From Bradyrhizobium sp. 200 (GTDB taxonomy: Bacteria > Pseudomonadota > Alphaproteobacteria > Rhizobiales > Xanthobacteraceae): DNA of 64,000 nucleotides. The notes beneath the pieces are model-generated. The model worked only from the letters and a program-made list of their open reading frames with translations. It did not search any database and was not told the origin of the DNA. Shown one piece after another: positions 17,233-24,955 of the stretch (positions within the stretch are counted from its first letter, which is position 1; every line of letters starts with the position of its first letter). Position numbers and translations under genes: made by a program. The stretch covers positions 9,344,001-9,408,000 of the forward strand of contig NZ_CP064689.1 in the NCBI RefSeq assembly GCF_023100945.1, read 5' to 3'.

Positions 17233-18657
17233 ATGGCCAGCCTGACCATCCGAAAACTCGACGAAACCGTCAAAGCCTATCTGCGCCTCCGGTCGGCCGG
17301 GAACGGCCGCTCCGTCGAAGAGGAAGTCCGGGTCATTCTCGGCGAACTGATTCAGGGGCGCCCCGAGCCGGCTGGCGCAACCGCCTCCTCCGCCGACGCT
17401 CCAGCGCAGGCCACGCGGCCCGTCAGCCTCTCCGGCGAACGGAATGTCACCCTGATCATCGGCGGCGGCATCGCCGCCTACAAGGCGCTGGATCTGATCC
17501 GGCGGCTGAAGGAGCGGCACGTCAACGTCCGCTGCGTGCTGACCAAGGCCGCGCAGCAATTCGTCACGCCGCTTTCCGCCAGCGCGTTGTCGCATGAGCG
17601 CGTCTATACGGACCTGTTCGACGCCGAGAGCGAATTCGACGCCGGTCACATCCGGCTCGCGCGCGAGTGCGATCTGATCGTGGTGGCGCCGGCAACCGCC
17701 GACCTGATGGCGAAGATGGCGCAGGGCCATGCCGACGATCTCGCCAGCGCGGTCCTGCTGGCGGCCAACCGCCCGATCCTGCTGGCGCCGGCGATGAACC
17801 CGTTGATGTGGAACAACGCCGCCACCCGCCGCAACGTGCTGCAGCTTCGGCGCGACGGCATCCGCATGATAGGCCCCAACGCCGGCGAAATGGCTGAGTC
17901 CAATGAGGCCGGCGTCGGGCGGATGTCGGAGGCGGTCGAAATCGCGGCCGCTGCTGTCGACATCCTGCGTCCGCCGCGACCGCGCCCGCTCGCAGGCAAG
18001 CGCGTGCTGATCACGGCGGGGCCGACGCATGAGGCGATCGACCCCGTGCGCTATATCGCCAACCGCTCCTCCGGCAAGCAGGGGTTTGCGATCGCCGCCG
18101 CAGCACAGGCTGCGGGCGCCGACGTCACGCTGGTTTCCGGCCCGGTCGAGTTGCGCGATCCCGCGGGCGTCACGGTGATCCGGGTGGAGTCGGCGCGCGA
18201 CATGCTGCACCGGGTGGAGGCCGCCCTGCCGGCCGATATCGCGATCTTCGCCGCCGCCGTTGCCGACTGGCGCGTCGCCAATGAGGGCGAGCAGAAACTG
18301 AAAAAGACTCCTGCCGGCATGCCGCCGCTGCAACTGGTGGAAAACCGCGACATTCTCGCGACGATCTCGAAACTGAAAGACAAGCGCCCGCCGCTGGTGA
18401 TCGGCTTCGCCGCCGAGACCGAGCATCTGATCGACAACGCCAAGGCCAAGATCGCGCGCAAGGGCTGCGACTGGATCGTCGCCAACGACGTTTCGCCCGC
18501 AACCGGCGTGATGGGCGGCGACCGCAACACCGTTCACCTGTTGACGCGCGATGGCGCCAACGAGATCAAGGTTGATTCCTGGCCGGTAATGACCAAGGAA
18601 CAGGTCGCGGCCGAACTGGTGGCGAAGATTGCGAAAACCGTGGAGAACGATGCGTGA
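17233..18657 (+). CDS. coaBC: CoaBC with an N-terminal FitA-like ribbon-helix-helix domain
   Basis: This 474-residue bifunctional enzyme makes phosphopantothenoylcysteine and decarboxylates it to 4'-phosphopantetheine, two steps of CoA synthesis. Residues 1-40 ([14 protein letters not shown]... [15 protein letters not shown]) match the FitA/Arc ribbon-helix-helix fold. A linker runs to about residue 69. The flavin decarboxylase follows ([28 protein letters not shown]), then the synthetase ([25 protein letters not shown] is its conserved core). The E. coli Cys158 flap is replaced ([11 protein letters not shown]). GGAG lies at 17222-17225, 7 nt before the ATG. An upstream GTG at 17173 is disfavoured because it overlaps the palindrome. 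The stop overlaps the dut start by 4 bp. Confidence 0.93.
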   Translation: MASLTIRKLDETVKAYLRLRSAGNGRSVEEEVRVILGELIQGRPEPAGATASSADAPAQATRPVSLSGERNVTLIIGGGIAAYKALDLIRRLKERHVNVRCVLTKAAQQFVTPLSASALSHERVYTDLFDAESEFDAGHIRLARECDLIVVAPATADLMAKMAQGHADDLASAVLLAANRPILLAPAMNPLMWNNAATRRNVLQLRRDGIRMIGPNAGEMAESNEAGVGRMSEAVEIAAAAVDILRPPRPRPLAGKRVLITAGPTHEAIDPVRYIANRSSGKQGFAIAAAAQAAGADVTLVSGPVELRDPAGVTVIRVESARDMLHRVEAALPADIAIFAAAVADWRVANEGEQKLKKTPAGMPPLQLVENRDILATISKLKDKRPPLVIGFAAETEHLIDNAKAKIARKGCDWIVANDVSPATGVMGGDRNTVHLLTRDGANEIKVDSWPVMTKEQVAAELVAKIAKTVENDA

Positions 18658-19112
18658 GCGCGACAGTGAAGGTCGACATCTGCCAATTGCCGCACGGCGA
18701 AGGTCTCGCGCTGCCGGCCTATCAGAGCGCGGACGCCGCCGGGCTCGACCTGCTCGCGGCAGTGCCGGCGGACACGCCCTTGATCCTGCCGCCGGGCAAA
18801 TACGCGATGGTGCCGACCGCGCTCACGATCGCGCTGCCTTCAGGATATGAGGCGCAGGTACGGCCGCGTTCCGGGCTTGCCGCCAAGCACGGCGTTACCG
18901 TGCTGAACTCGCCCGGCACCGTGGATGCGGATTACCGCGGCGAGATCAACGTGCTCCTGATCAACCATGGCGATACGCCATTCCCGATCCGGCGGGGCGA
19001 GCGCATCGCGCAGATGGTGATCGCACCGATCGTGCAGGCCGAACTGGTTCCTGTGGCTTCGCTTACGGCAACCGAGCGCGGTAGCGGCGGCTTTGGATCG
19101 ACTGGGCGCTGA
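18654..19112 (+). CDS. dut: Deoxyuridine 5'-triphosphate nucleotidohydrolase (dUTPase)
   Basis: This 152-residue trimeric dUTPase hydrolyses dUTP to dUMP and pyrophosphate, keeping uracil out of DNA and feeding thymidylate synthesis. All five family motifs can be followed: [31 protein letters not shown] (with the catalytic Asp), [13 protein letters not shown] and the C-terminal lid [11 protein letters not shown]. The GTG start overlaps the coaBC stop (GTGA), so it is probably the last gene of the ubiE-ubiB-coaBC-dut series or of a coaBC-dut unit driven from the palindromic promoter. Confidence 0.97.
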   Translation: MSATVKVDICQLPHGEGLALPAYQSADAAGLDLLAAVPADTPLILPPGKYAMVPTALTIALPSGYEAQVRPRSGLAAKHGVTVLNSPGTVDADYRGEINVLLINHGDTPFPIRRGERIAQMVIAPIVQAELVPVASLTATERGSGGFGSTGR

Positions 19113-19248
19113 ATCGTTTCAAATTTGAGCGGTTCGACCCATCCTTCCGCCGCTTTTTTCACAGCCAATTTAGCGTTCACGGTCTGGACTCTTACCGGCC
19201 GACTCCCGAAGGGGATACTCTCGACCCGATTCGTGCCGAGCGCGACCA

Positions 19249-19277
19249 GCAAAAGTGGGGTCCGGTTTTGCGTCCGG
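19249..19277. repeat. Short interspersed repeat upstream of divL
   Basis: This 29-bp sequence begins GCAAAAGTGGGG and contains CCGGTTTTGCGTCCGG. It matches 25 of 29 positions with 62149-62177 upstream of rpoN. Each copy has GCAAAA...TTTTG ends able to pair. It sits in the 280-bp gap between dut and divL, where I see no gene. Confidence 0.6.
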
Positions 19278-19392
19278 GCGCGCTCATTCCTATTTGCTGG
19301 CGCATAATCTCAACGCCAAACCGCTTACACTTTGGCGGATCATGCGCTGGGGGTAGCGCCGGGACTGAAGTCGTGCGTTTTTGGGGCAAATA

Positions 19393-21912
19393 ATGTCGGG
19401 CGTAGTCGCGGCGATGCGTCGAACCCTGCTGTCGTGCACCTCACTGGCGCGCCACGGCGCGATCGCGCTCGTCATCGCCCTTCCCGCATCGCTGGAACCC
19501 GCTTTGGCCGCTGATTTGACTATCACGCAGACGATTTCCGCTCTATTCGACCTCAACCATCAAGAATTCGCGGCGCTGACGACGGCGCTATCGCTGCTCG
19601 GCTTTACCGTGGTCGCTGCGATCCTGCTGATGCGCACACGCATTCGGGCCACCCGAATGGAACTCGGCCTGCGCTCCGACATTGCCGACCTGCAGGTGCA
19701 GGCCGACCGGCTGCGCGCGCTCCTGTTCGCCGAACCTCAGATCCTGATCGCCTGGGCTGCGGGCGACAACCGGCCCCAGATCAGCGGCGACATCTCGCTT
19801 CTGATCTCGCAAGACGCGATGTCGAATTCACCGCAACGCATCCTCGCCTTTGGAACCTGGCTGCCGCCCGAACCGGCGCTGCAGATGGACCATGCTGTCG
19901 ACGCGCTGCGCGAGGCCGGCGAAGGTTTCCTGCTCAATCTCTCCACCACGAACGGCCGCGCCATCGAAGCGATGGGCCGCGCCATCGGCGGGCAAGCCAT
20001 TGTGCGGATTCGCGAACTCGGCGGGCTTCGCCGTGAACTCGCCGAATCCAATCTCCGCTACAGGACGCTGCTGGAGGAGACCGAGCTGTTGCGCGATTTC
20101 GCCGCCGCAGCGCCCTGGCCGATCTGGGCCAAGAGCGCCGAGGGCAATCTGCGTTACGCCAATGCGGCCTATGTGCGGGCCACCGAAGGCGCAAGCGTCG
20201 CGGATACGATTCGCCGCAACCTCGAACTCTTGGAGAACGACCAGCGCGCCGAGATGGGCCGGGTGCTGATTGACAATTCTACCTTCAGCGCGCGGCTGCC
20301 GATCGTGGTCGGCGGCGAACGGCGCATCTACGATGTTCAGACGCTCAGGCTCGGCGGCGGCAGTGCCGGCATTGCCATCGACGCCAGCGAGGCGACCGCG
20401 CTGCGCGACGCCATGGAGCGGATGACGGAAGCCCATCGCCGCACCCTCGACCAATTGTCATCAGGGGTTGCCGTGTTCGACGGCCAGCGGCGGCTTGCCT
20501 TCTATAATGAATCCTACCGGCGGCTGTGGGGCCTCGATCAGGCCTTCCTCGATTCCAATCCCGACGATTCAAGCGTGCTCGACCGCTTGCGCGCAGCGCG
20601 CAAATTGCCCGAACAGCCCGACTTCCGGGCCTGGAAAGCCAAGCTGCACAATGCCTACCGCGCCGTCGAGCCGGAGAACTACACTTGGTTCCTCCCCGAC
20701 GGCCGCGCGGTCAGCGTCGTCACGACGCCGAACCTTGAAGGCGGCGTCACCTATCTGTTCGACAATGTCACCGAGAGTCTCGATCTCGCGCGCCGCTACG
20801 ACCGGCTGACCCGGGTCCAGCACGAGACGCTCGACAATCTGGCCGAAGCGGTCGCGGTGTTCGGCAGCAATGGCCGCGTGGAACTGTTCAATCCCGCTTT
20901 CGCGAAAATGTGGAAGCTGTCGGCCGAACCGCTCAAGGAGCAGCCCCACATCGAGACCGTGGAAGCCTGGTGCAAGCCGCTGTTCGACGATGCGCTGACC
21001 TGGCGCGCGCTGCGCGAAGCGATCACCGCGATCGAGAACCGGGCGCAGGTGGCGCTGAAGCTCGAGCGCAAGGACGGCAGCGTGCTCGACTGCATGACCA
21101 TGCCGCTGCCCGACGGCGCGACGCTGCTGACCTTCCAGGACATCACCGACACCGAAAATGTCGAGCGCGCGCTGCGCGAACGCAACGAGGCGCTCGAAGC
21201 CGCCGACCAGATGAAGGTGGATTTCGTCCACCACGTGTCCTACGAGCTGCGCGCTCCCCTCACCACCATCATCGGCTTTGCGCATTTCCTCAGCGATCCC
21301 TCGACCGGCCCGCTGACGGCAAAGCAGGCCGAGTATCTCGACTACGTCACCAAATCGACCAACGCGCTGCTCGCGCTCACCAACAACATCCTCGATCTCG
21401 CCACCATCGATGCCGGCGCCATGAAGCTCGAGCTCGGCCCGGTCAATATCGAAAAAGCCATCCAGGCCGCTGCCGAAGGCATCCAGGACCGGCTGGCGAC
21501 CGACCGCATCGAACTCAAGGTCGACATCGATCCCAATATCGGCAACTTCACCGGCGATGAGCGGCGCGTGGTGCAGGTGCTCTATAACCTGCTCGCCAAC
21601 GCCGTCGGATTCTCGCCGCACGATGCCGCGGTCACGATCAGCGCCCAGCGCACCGAGCATCGCGTGATCTTCACCGTCAGCGATTCCGGCCCCGGCATTC
21701 CGGCTGAGGTGAAGGACAAGGTGTTCGACTGGTTCGAGAGCCACTCCCACGGTTCGCGTCACCGCGGCGCGGGCCTCGGCCTGTCGCTGGTGCGCTCCTT
21801 TGTCGAGCTGCATGGCGGCAAGGTGCGCGTCGATTCGGTGGTCGGCAAGGGCACGACGGTCACCTGCGACTTTCCGATCGACCAGAACGCGCACCGCAAC
21901 GCCGCCGAATGA
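19393..21912 (+). CDS. divL: DivL-like sensor pseudo-histidine kinase
   Basis: This 839-residue membrane-anchored protein has an N-terminal signal or membrane segment and a second hydrophobic helix (about residues 60-80, LSLLGFTVVAAILLM). Several PAS-like modules follow (AAPWPIWAKSAEGNLRYANAAY, GVAVFDGQRRLAFYNESY and AVAVFGSNGRVELFNPAF). The dimerisation domain has Tyr in place of the phospho-accepting His: HVSYELRAPLTTI, Y617. The ATPase domain keeps NLLANAVGFS, DSGPGIP and GAGLGLSL. In Caulobacter, DivL with this Tyr substitution controls the CckA-ChpT-CtrA cell-cycle pathway. The ATG at 19393 follows GGGG; a TTG at 19381 is also open. The stop overlaps tsaE (ATGA). Confidence 0.9.
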   Translation: MSGVVAAMRRTLLSCTSLARHGAIALVIALPASLEPALAADLTITQTISALFDLNHQEFAALTTALSLLGFTVVAAILLMRTRIRATRMELGLRSDIADLQVQADRLRALLFAEPQILIAWAAGDNRPQISGDISLLISQDAMSNSPQRILAFGTWLPPEPALQMDHAVDALREAGEGFLLNLSTTNGRAIEAMGRAIGGQAIVRIRELGGLRRELAESNLRYRTLLEETELLRDFAAAAPWPIWAKSAEGNLRYANAAYVRATEGASVADTIRRNLELLENDQRAEMGRVLIDNSTFSARLPIVVGGERRIYDVQTLRLGGGSAGIAIDASEATALRDAMERMTEAHRRTLDQLSSGVAVFDGQRRLAFYNESYRRLWGLDQAFLDSNPDDSSVLDRLRAARKLPEQPDFRAWKAKLHNAYRAVEPENYTWFLPDGRAVSVVTTPNLEGGVTYLFDNVTESLDLARRYDRLTRVQHETLDNLAEAVAVFGSNGRVELFNPAFAKMWKLSAEPLKEQPHIETVEAWCKPLFDDALTWRALREAITAIENRAQVALKLERKDGSVLDCMTMPLPDGATLLTFQDITDTENVERALRERNEALEAADQMKVDFVHHVSYELRAPLTTIIGFAHFLSDPSTGPLTAKQAEYLDYVTKSTNALLALTNNILDLATIDAGAMKLELGPVNIEKAIQAAAEGIQDRLATDRIELKVDIDPNIGNFTGDERRVVQVLYNLLANAVGFSPHDAAVTISAQRTEHRVIFTVSDSGPGIPAEVKDKVFDWFESHSHGSRHRGAGLGLSLVRSFVELHGGKVRVDSVVGKGTTVTCDFPIDQNAHRNAAE

Positions 21913-23429
21913 CCGCGCCCGCGACATTTACGGTAGCGCTGGCGAACGAGACGGCGACGGCGCATCTGATGGCAGACCTCGCGCTGCTGGTCGGTCCGGG
22001 CGACGTCATCACGCTCTCGGGCGATCTCGGCGCGGGCAAGACCGCGGCGGCGCGCGCCATGATCCGCTATCTCGCCAACGATCCCGTGCTGGAAGTGCCA
22101 AGCCCGACCTTCACGCTGGCGCAGAGCTACGATTTGCCGTTTCCGCTTCTCCATGCCGATCTCTATCGGATCAACGATTCGAGCGAGCTGGAGGAAATCG
22201 GATTGTCGCCGCTGCCGGATGGCACGCTGGCGCTGATCGAATGGCCGGAGCGCGCCCCCGATGCGCTGCCTGGAGATCGCATCGACATCGCTTTCAGCCA
22301 TCGCCCGGCGCTCGGGTCCACCGCGCGCGCGGCCGAAATCACCGGCCATGGCAAGGCGGCGGCGCAGGTGACGCGATTGAGCGGCTTGCGAAAGTTTCTC
22401 AGCGATGCCGGCTTCCTGGATGCGGCGCGCGAGCGCATGCCCGGCGACGCCTCGACGCGCTCCTATGCGCGGCTGGTCCGCGACGACGGCACGTCGATCC
22501 TGATGAATTCGCCGCGCCGTCCGGATGGACCGGCGATCTACAACGGAATGTCCTACAGTGCGGCGGTTCATCTCGCCGAGGACGTCAAGCCTTTCGTCGC
22601 CATCGACAATGGCCTGCGCGCGCACGGCTTCTCGGCGCCCGCCATTCGCCACGCCGATCTGGATTCCGGTTTCCTGATCACCGAGGATTTCGGCAGCGCG
22701 AGCATCGTCGAAGGCGACCCGCCGCAGCCGATCGCCGAGCGCTATGAGGCGGCGACCGACATGCTGGCGGAGCTGCATCGCAAGCCCCTGCCCGAAACGG
22801 CGCCGCTGGAGCCGCAGCGCTCATACCAAATTCCGGTCTATGAAATCGATGCATGGCTGGTCGAGGTCGGCCTGATGCTCGAATGGTATCTGCCGGACCG
22901 CGGCGCCGACGTCAGCCAGCAACGGCGCGACGAGTTCGTCGCGATGTGGCGAACGCTGCTGGAAAAGCCGGCGGCTGCGCCGCGAACCTGGGTGATGCGG
23001 GATTTTCATTCGCCCAACATCATCTGGCTCGGCGACCGCACGGGGATCTTGCGCGTCGGGATCATCGACTTCCAGGATGCCGGGCTTGGCCCCGCCGCCT
23101 ACGATCTGGTGTCGCTGCTGCAGGACGCGCGGATCGACGTTCCCGAACAGCTCGAATTGACGCTTCTGACTCGCTACATCAAGGCGCGCCGCGCGGCGGA
23201 TGGTCAGTTCGATCCGGCCGGCTTCGCCGAGCTTTACGCCATCATGTCGGCGCAGCGGAATACCCGACTGCTCGGCACCTTCGCCCGGCTCAACCGGCGC
23301 GACGGCAAGCCGCAATATCTGCGCCACCAGCCCCGGATCTGGACCTACCTGAACCGTTCGCTGGCGCATCCGGCGCTCTCGGCATTTCGCGATTGGTATG
23401 CCGCCAACGTGCCGCCGCCGGGCGCCTGA
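21909..23429 (+). CDS. tsaE: TsaE-AmgK fusion: tRNA t6A ATPase plus sugar kinase
   Basis: This is a 506-residue two-domain protein. Residues 1 to about 150 are TsaE, the ATPase of the complex that makes N6-threonylcarbamoyladenosine at tRNA position 37; its P-loop is GDLGAGKT (38-45), with PSPTFTLAQSY and HADLYRI further on. From about residue 165 the protein is an aminoglycoside-phosphotransferase-like kinase of the AmgK type, with catalytic D365 (MRDFHSPNIIW) and metal-binding D387 (IIDFQDAGLGPAAYDL). AmgK phosphorylates N-acetylmuramate in cell-wall recycling, and its partner MurU is encoded just downstream. The ATG overlaps the divL stop by 4 bp. The fusion is known in Rhizobiales. Confidence 0.93.
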   Translation: MTAPATFTVALANETATAHLMADLALLVGPGDVITLSGDLGAGKTAAARAMIRYLANDPVLEVPSPTFTLAQSYDLPFPLLHADLYRINDSSELEEIGLSPLPDGTLALIEWPERAPDALPGDRIDIAFSHRPALGSTARAAEITGHGKAAAQVTRLSGLRKFLSDAGFLDAARERMPGDASTRSYARLVRDDGTSILMNSPRRPDGPAIYNGMSYSAAVHLAEDVKPFVAIDNGLRAHGFSAPAIRHADLDSGFLITEDFGSASIVEGDPPQPIAERYEAATDMLAELHRKPLPETAPLEPQRSYQIPVYEIDAWLVEVGLMLEWYLPDRGADVSQQRRDEFVAMWRTLLEKPAAAPRTWVMRDFHSPNIIWLGDRTGILRVGIIDFQDAGLGPAAYDLVSLLQDARIDVPEQLELTLLTRYIKARRAADGQFDPAGFAELYAIMSAQRNTRLLGTFARLNRRDGKPQYLRHQPRIWTYLNRSLAHPALSAFRDWYAANVPPPGA

Positions 23430-23519
23430 TTTACCTCCTGTTAGCCAACCCGCATTTAATCTCGAACCGGCCATGCCGCGGAGGCATGGCGCAGTCAGTT
23501 TTGACACGGGAAGACGGCC

Positions 23520-23843
23520 ATGGCGGGGGCGGAACGGCGCAAGGGAGATCGAGTCGTATTCGAGCGCGGCTTTGCGGCGCACATGATGGGAATCGACGGC
23601 ACCTGGCGGCGCGACTGCGTGATGGAAGACGTTTCCGAGACCGGCGCCAAGCTGACGGTCGAAGGTTCGGTCGAGGGCCTGCACTTGAAGGAATTCTTCC
23701 TGCTGCTGTCGTCCACCGGGCTGGCCTATCGGCGCTGCGAGCTGGCCTGGGTCAATGGCGATCAGATCGGCGTCAACTTCCTGAAGCAGGGCGACAAGAA
23801 GAAGAAGGCGGCCAAGCGCGGGGCCGAGGACGCCGAAGTCTGA
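23520..23843 (+). CDS. Single-domain PilZ protein
   Basis: This 107-residue protein is essentially one PilZ domain. The two c-di-GMP-contacting motifs are present: R-x3-R at R7-R11 (RRKGDR) and D-x-S-x2-G at 37-42 (DVSETG). The Lys-rich tail KQGDKKKKAAKRG has no recognised function. It would bind cyclic di-GMP and pass the signal to a partner protein. It lies between the tsaE-amgK and murU genes on the same strand, 90 bp after the former, and could be cotranscribed. There is no enzyme for c-di-GMP in the window. Confidence 0.87.
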   Translation: MAGAERRKGDRVVFERGFAAHMMGIDGTWRRDCVMEDVSETGAKLTVEGSVEGLHLKEFFLLLSSTGLAYRRCELAWVNGDQIGVNFLKQGDKKKKAAKRGAEDAEV

Positions 23844-23971
23844 GGTTTTGCGGCGTCGGCTGCCGTCGTACGGCCGTCATCTGCGGCCACTAAGGCCTCA
23901 TCGTTGCTGGTTCATGCGAATCGCCGTGGTATGGTCCGCGGCGCGATTTGATGGTTCGAGAAATTCCACAG

Positions 23972-24694
23972 ATGTCCGTTACGCCCACCAAAGCCATGGT
24001 CCTTGCCGCCGGTCTCGGTTTGCGCATGCGCCCGTTGACCGACCATACGCCGAAGCCGCTGGTGCGCGTGGCCGGCCAGCCATTGCTCGATCACGTGCTG
24101 GACAAGCTCGCCGGTGCCGGCGTCAGCGAGGCCGTAGTCAACGTGCATTATCTGCCCGACCAGATCATCCAGCACACCGCGAGCCGTGCCCGGCCCCGCA
24201 TCATCATTTCCGACGAACGCGACGAGGTACTTGGCACCGGCGGCGCTGTCGTGAAGGCGTTGCCATTGCTCGACAAGGAGCCGTTCTTCCACGTCAATGC
24301 CGACACGATGTGGATCGACGGCGTACGGCCCAATCTGGATCGGCTGGCCGAAACCTTCGATCCTGACCGGATGGACATTCTGCTCCTGATGGCGCCGACT
24401 ACGAGCAGCATCGGCTATGCAGGCCGCGGCGACTACGCGATGCTGCCGGACGGCGCGTTGCGCAAGCGGAAAGAGCATCAGGTGGTGCCGTTCGTCTATG
24501 CGGGAGCCGCAATCATGTCGCCCTCGCTGTTTGCCGATGCGCCCGCCGGCGAGTTTTCGCTGACCAAGATGTTCGACCGCGCCAACGAGCAGGAACGGCT
24601 GTTTGGCCTGCGGCTCGACGGCGTCTGGATGCACGTCGGAACCCCTGACGCGGTGCAAGCCGCCGAAGAGGCGTTTCTGGAAAGCGTGGCCTGA
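23972..24694 (+). CDS. murU: MurU-like sugar-1-phosphate nucleotidyltransferase
   Basis: This 240-residue nucleotidyltransferase has the signature VLAAGLGLRMRPLTDHTPKP near residue 10, the segment LGTGGAVVKAL, the metal site VNADTMW and a C-terminal VWMHVGTPDAV. With the AmgK domain encoded upstream it fits the AmgK-MurU route, in which N-acetylmuramate is phosphorylated and then joined to UMP to give UDP-MurNAc. Specificity is inferred from this linkage; other sugar-1-phosphates are possible. The ATG at 23972 is preferred over ATG 23951 and TTG 23948 because the conserved fold begins right after it. Confidence 0.85.
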   Translation: MSVTPTKAMVLAAGLGLRMRPLTDHTPKPLVRVAGQPLLDHVLDKLAGAGVSEAVVNVHYLPDQIIQHTASRARPRIIISDERDEVLGTGGAVVKALPLLDKEPFFHVNADTMWIDGVRPNLDRLAETFDPDRMDILLLMAPTTSSIGYAGRGDYAMLPDGALRKRKEHQVVPFVYAGAAIMSPSLFADAPAGEFSLTKMFDRANEQERLFGLRLDGVWMHVGTPDAVQAAEEAFLESVA

Positions 24695-24955
24695 TCCACG
24701 CTGGACCGGGTCGAACCGATCCGCCGTCAGCGCAAGACAAAAAATCTCGAAAACAACCCCATGCAAAGTAGAATGGGCACCTGCTGCTAGCGGGCAGCAT
24801 CAGCCAAATTGAACGGGGCGAGGCTTGCTCGATGTCCGCCATGCCCCGATAGCAACCGAGTTTTGCATGACGGAAAATTTCGCGATGTGCCAAACAATGG
24901 AAGTGCGCTTGTTCAATCATCTCGTCCCAACGGGCGAGCATCTGGCAGCGCGTGG
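24695..24955. other. Gap between murU and the cyclase gene, no gene seen
   Basis: This 261-bp stretch is visibly richer in A and T than its flanks. It contains ATCTCGAAAACAACCCCATG near 24748, which I recall as a recurring non-coding sequence in Bradyrhizobium. It also holds ATGTCCGCCATGCCCCGA at 24832-24849, similar to ATGTCCGGCTATGCCCAAGG at 26799-26818 on the far side of the cyclase gene. No supported open frame is present. Confidence 0.45.

Noticed and set aside
17150..18700. A FitB-type PIN toxin gene paired with the antitoxin-like domain
   Set aside because: Neighbouring genes are ubiB and dut; no PIN-domain frame is present on either strand, so this is not a toxin-antitoxin locus.
23495..23893. 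Other frames overlapping the PilZ gene
   Set aside because: They lack any domain, whereas the PilZ frame has both c-di-GMP-binding motifs in the right order.
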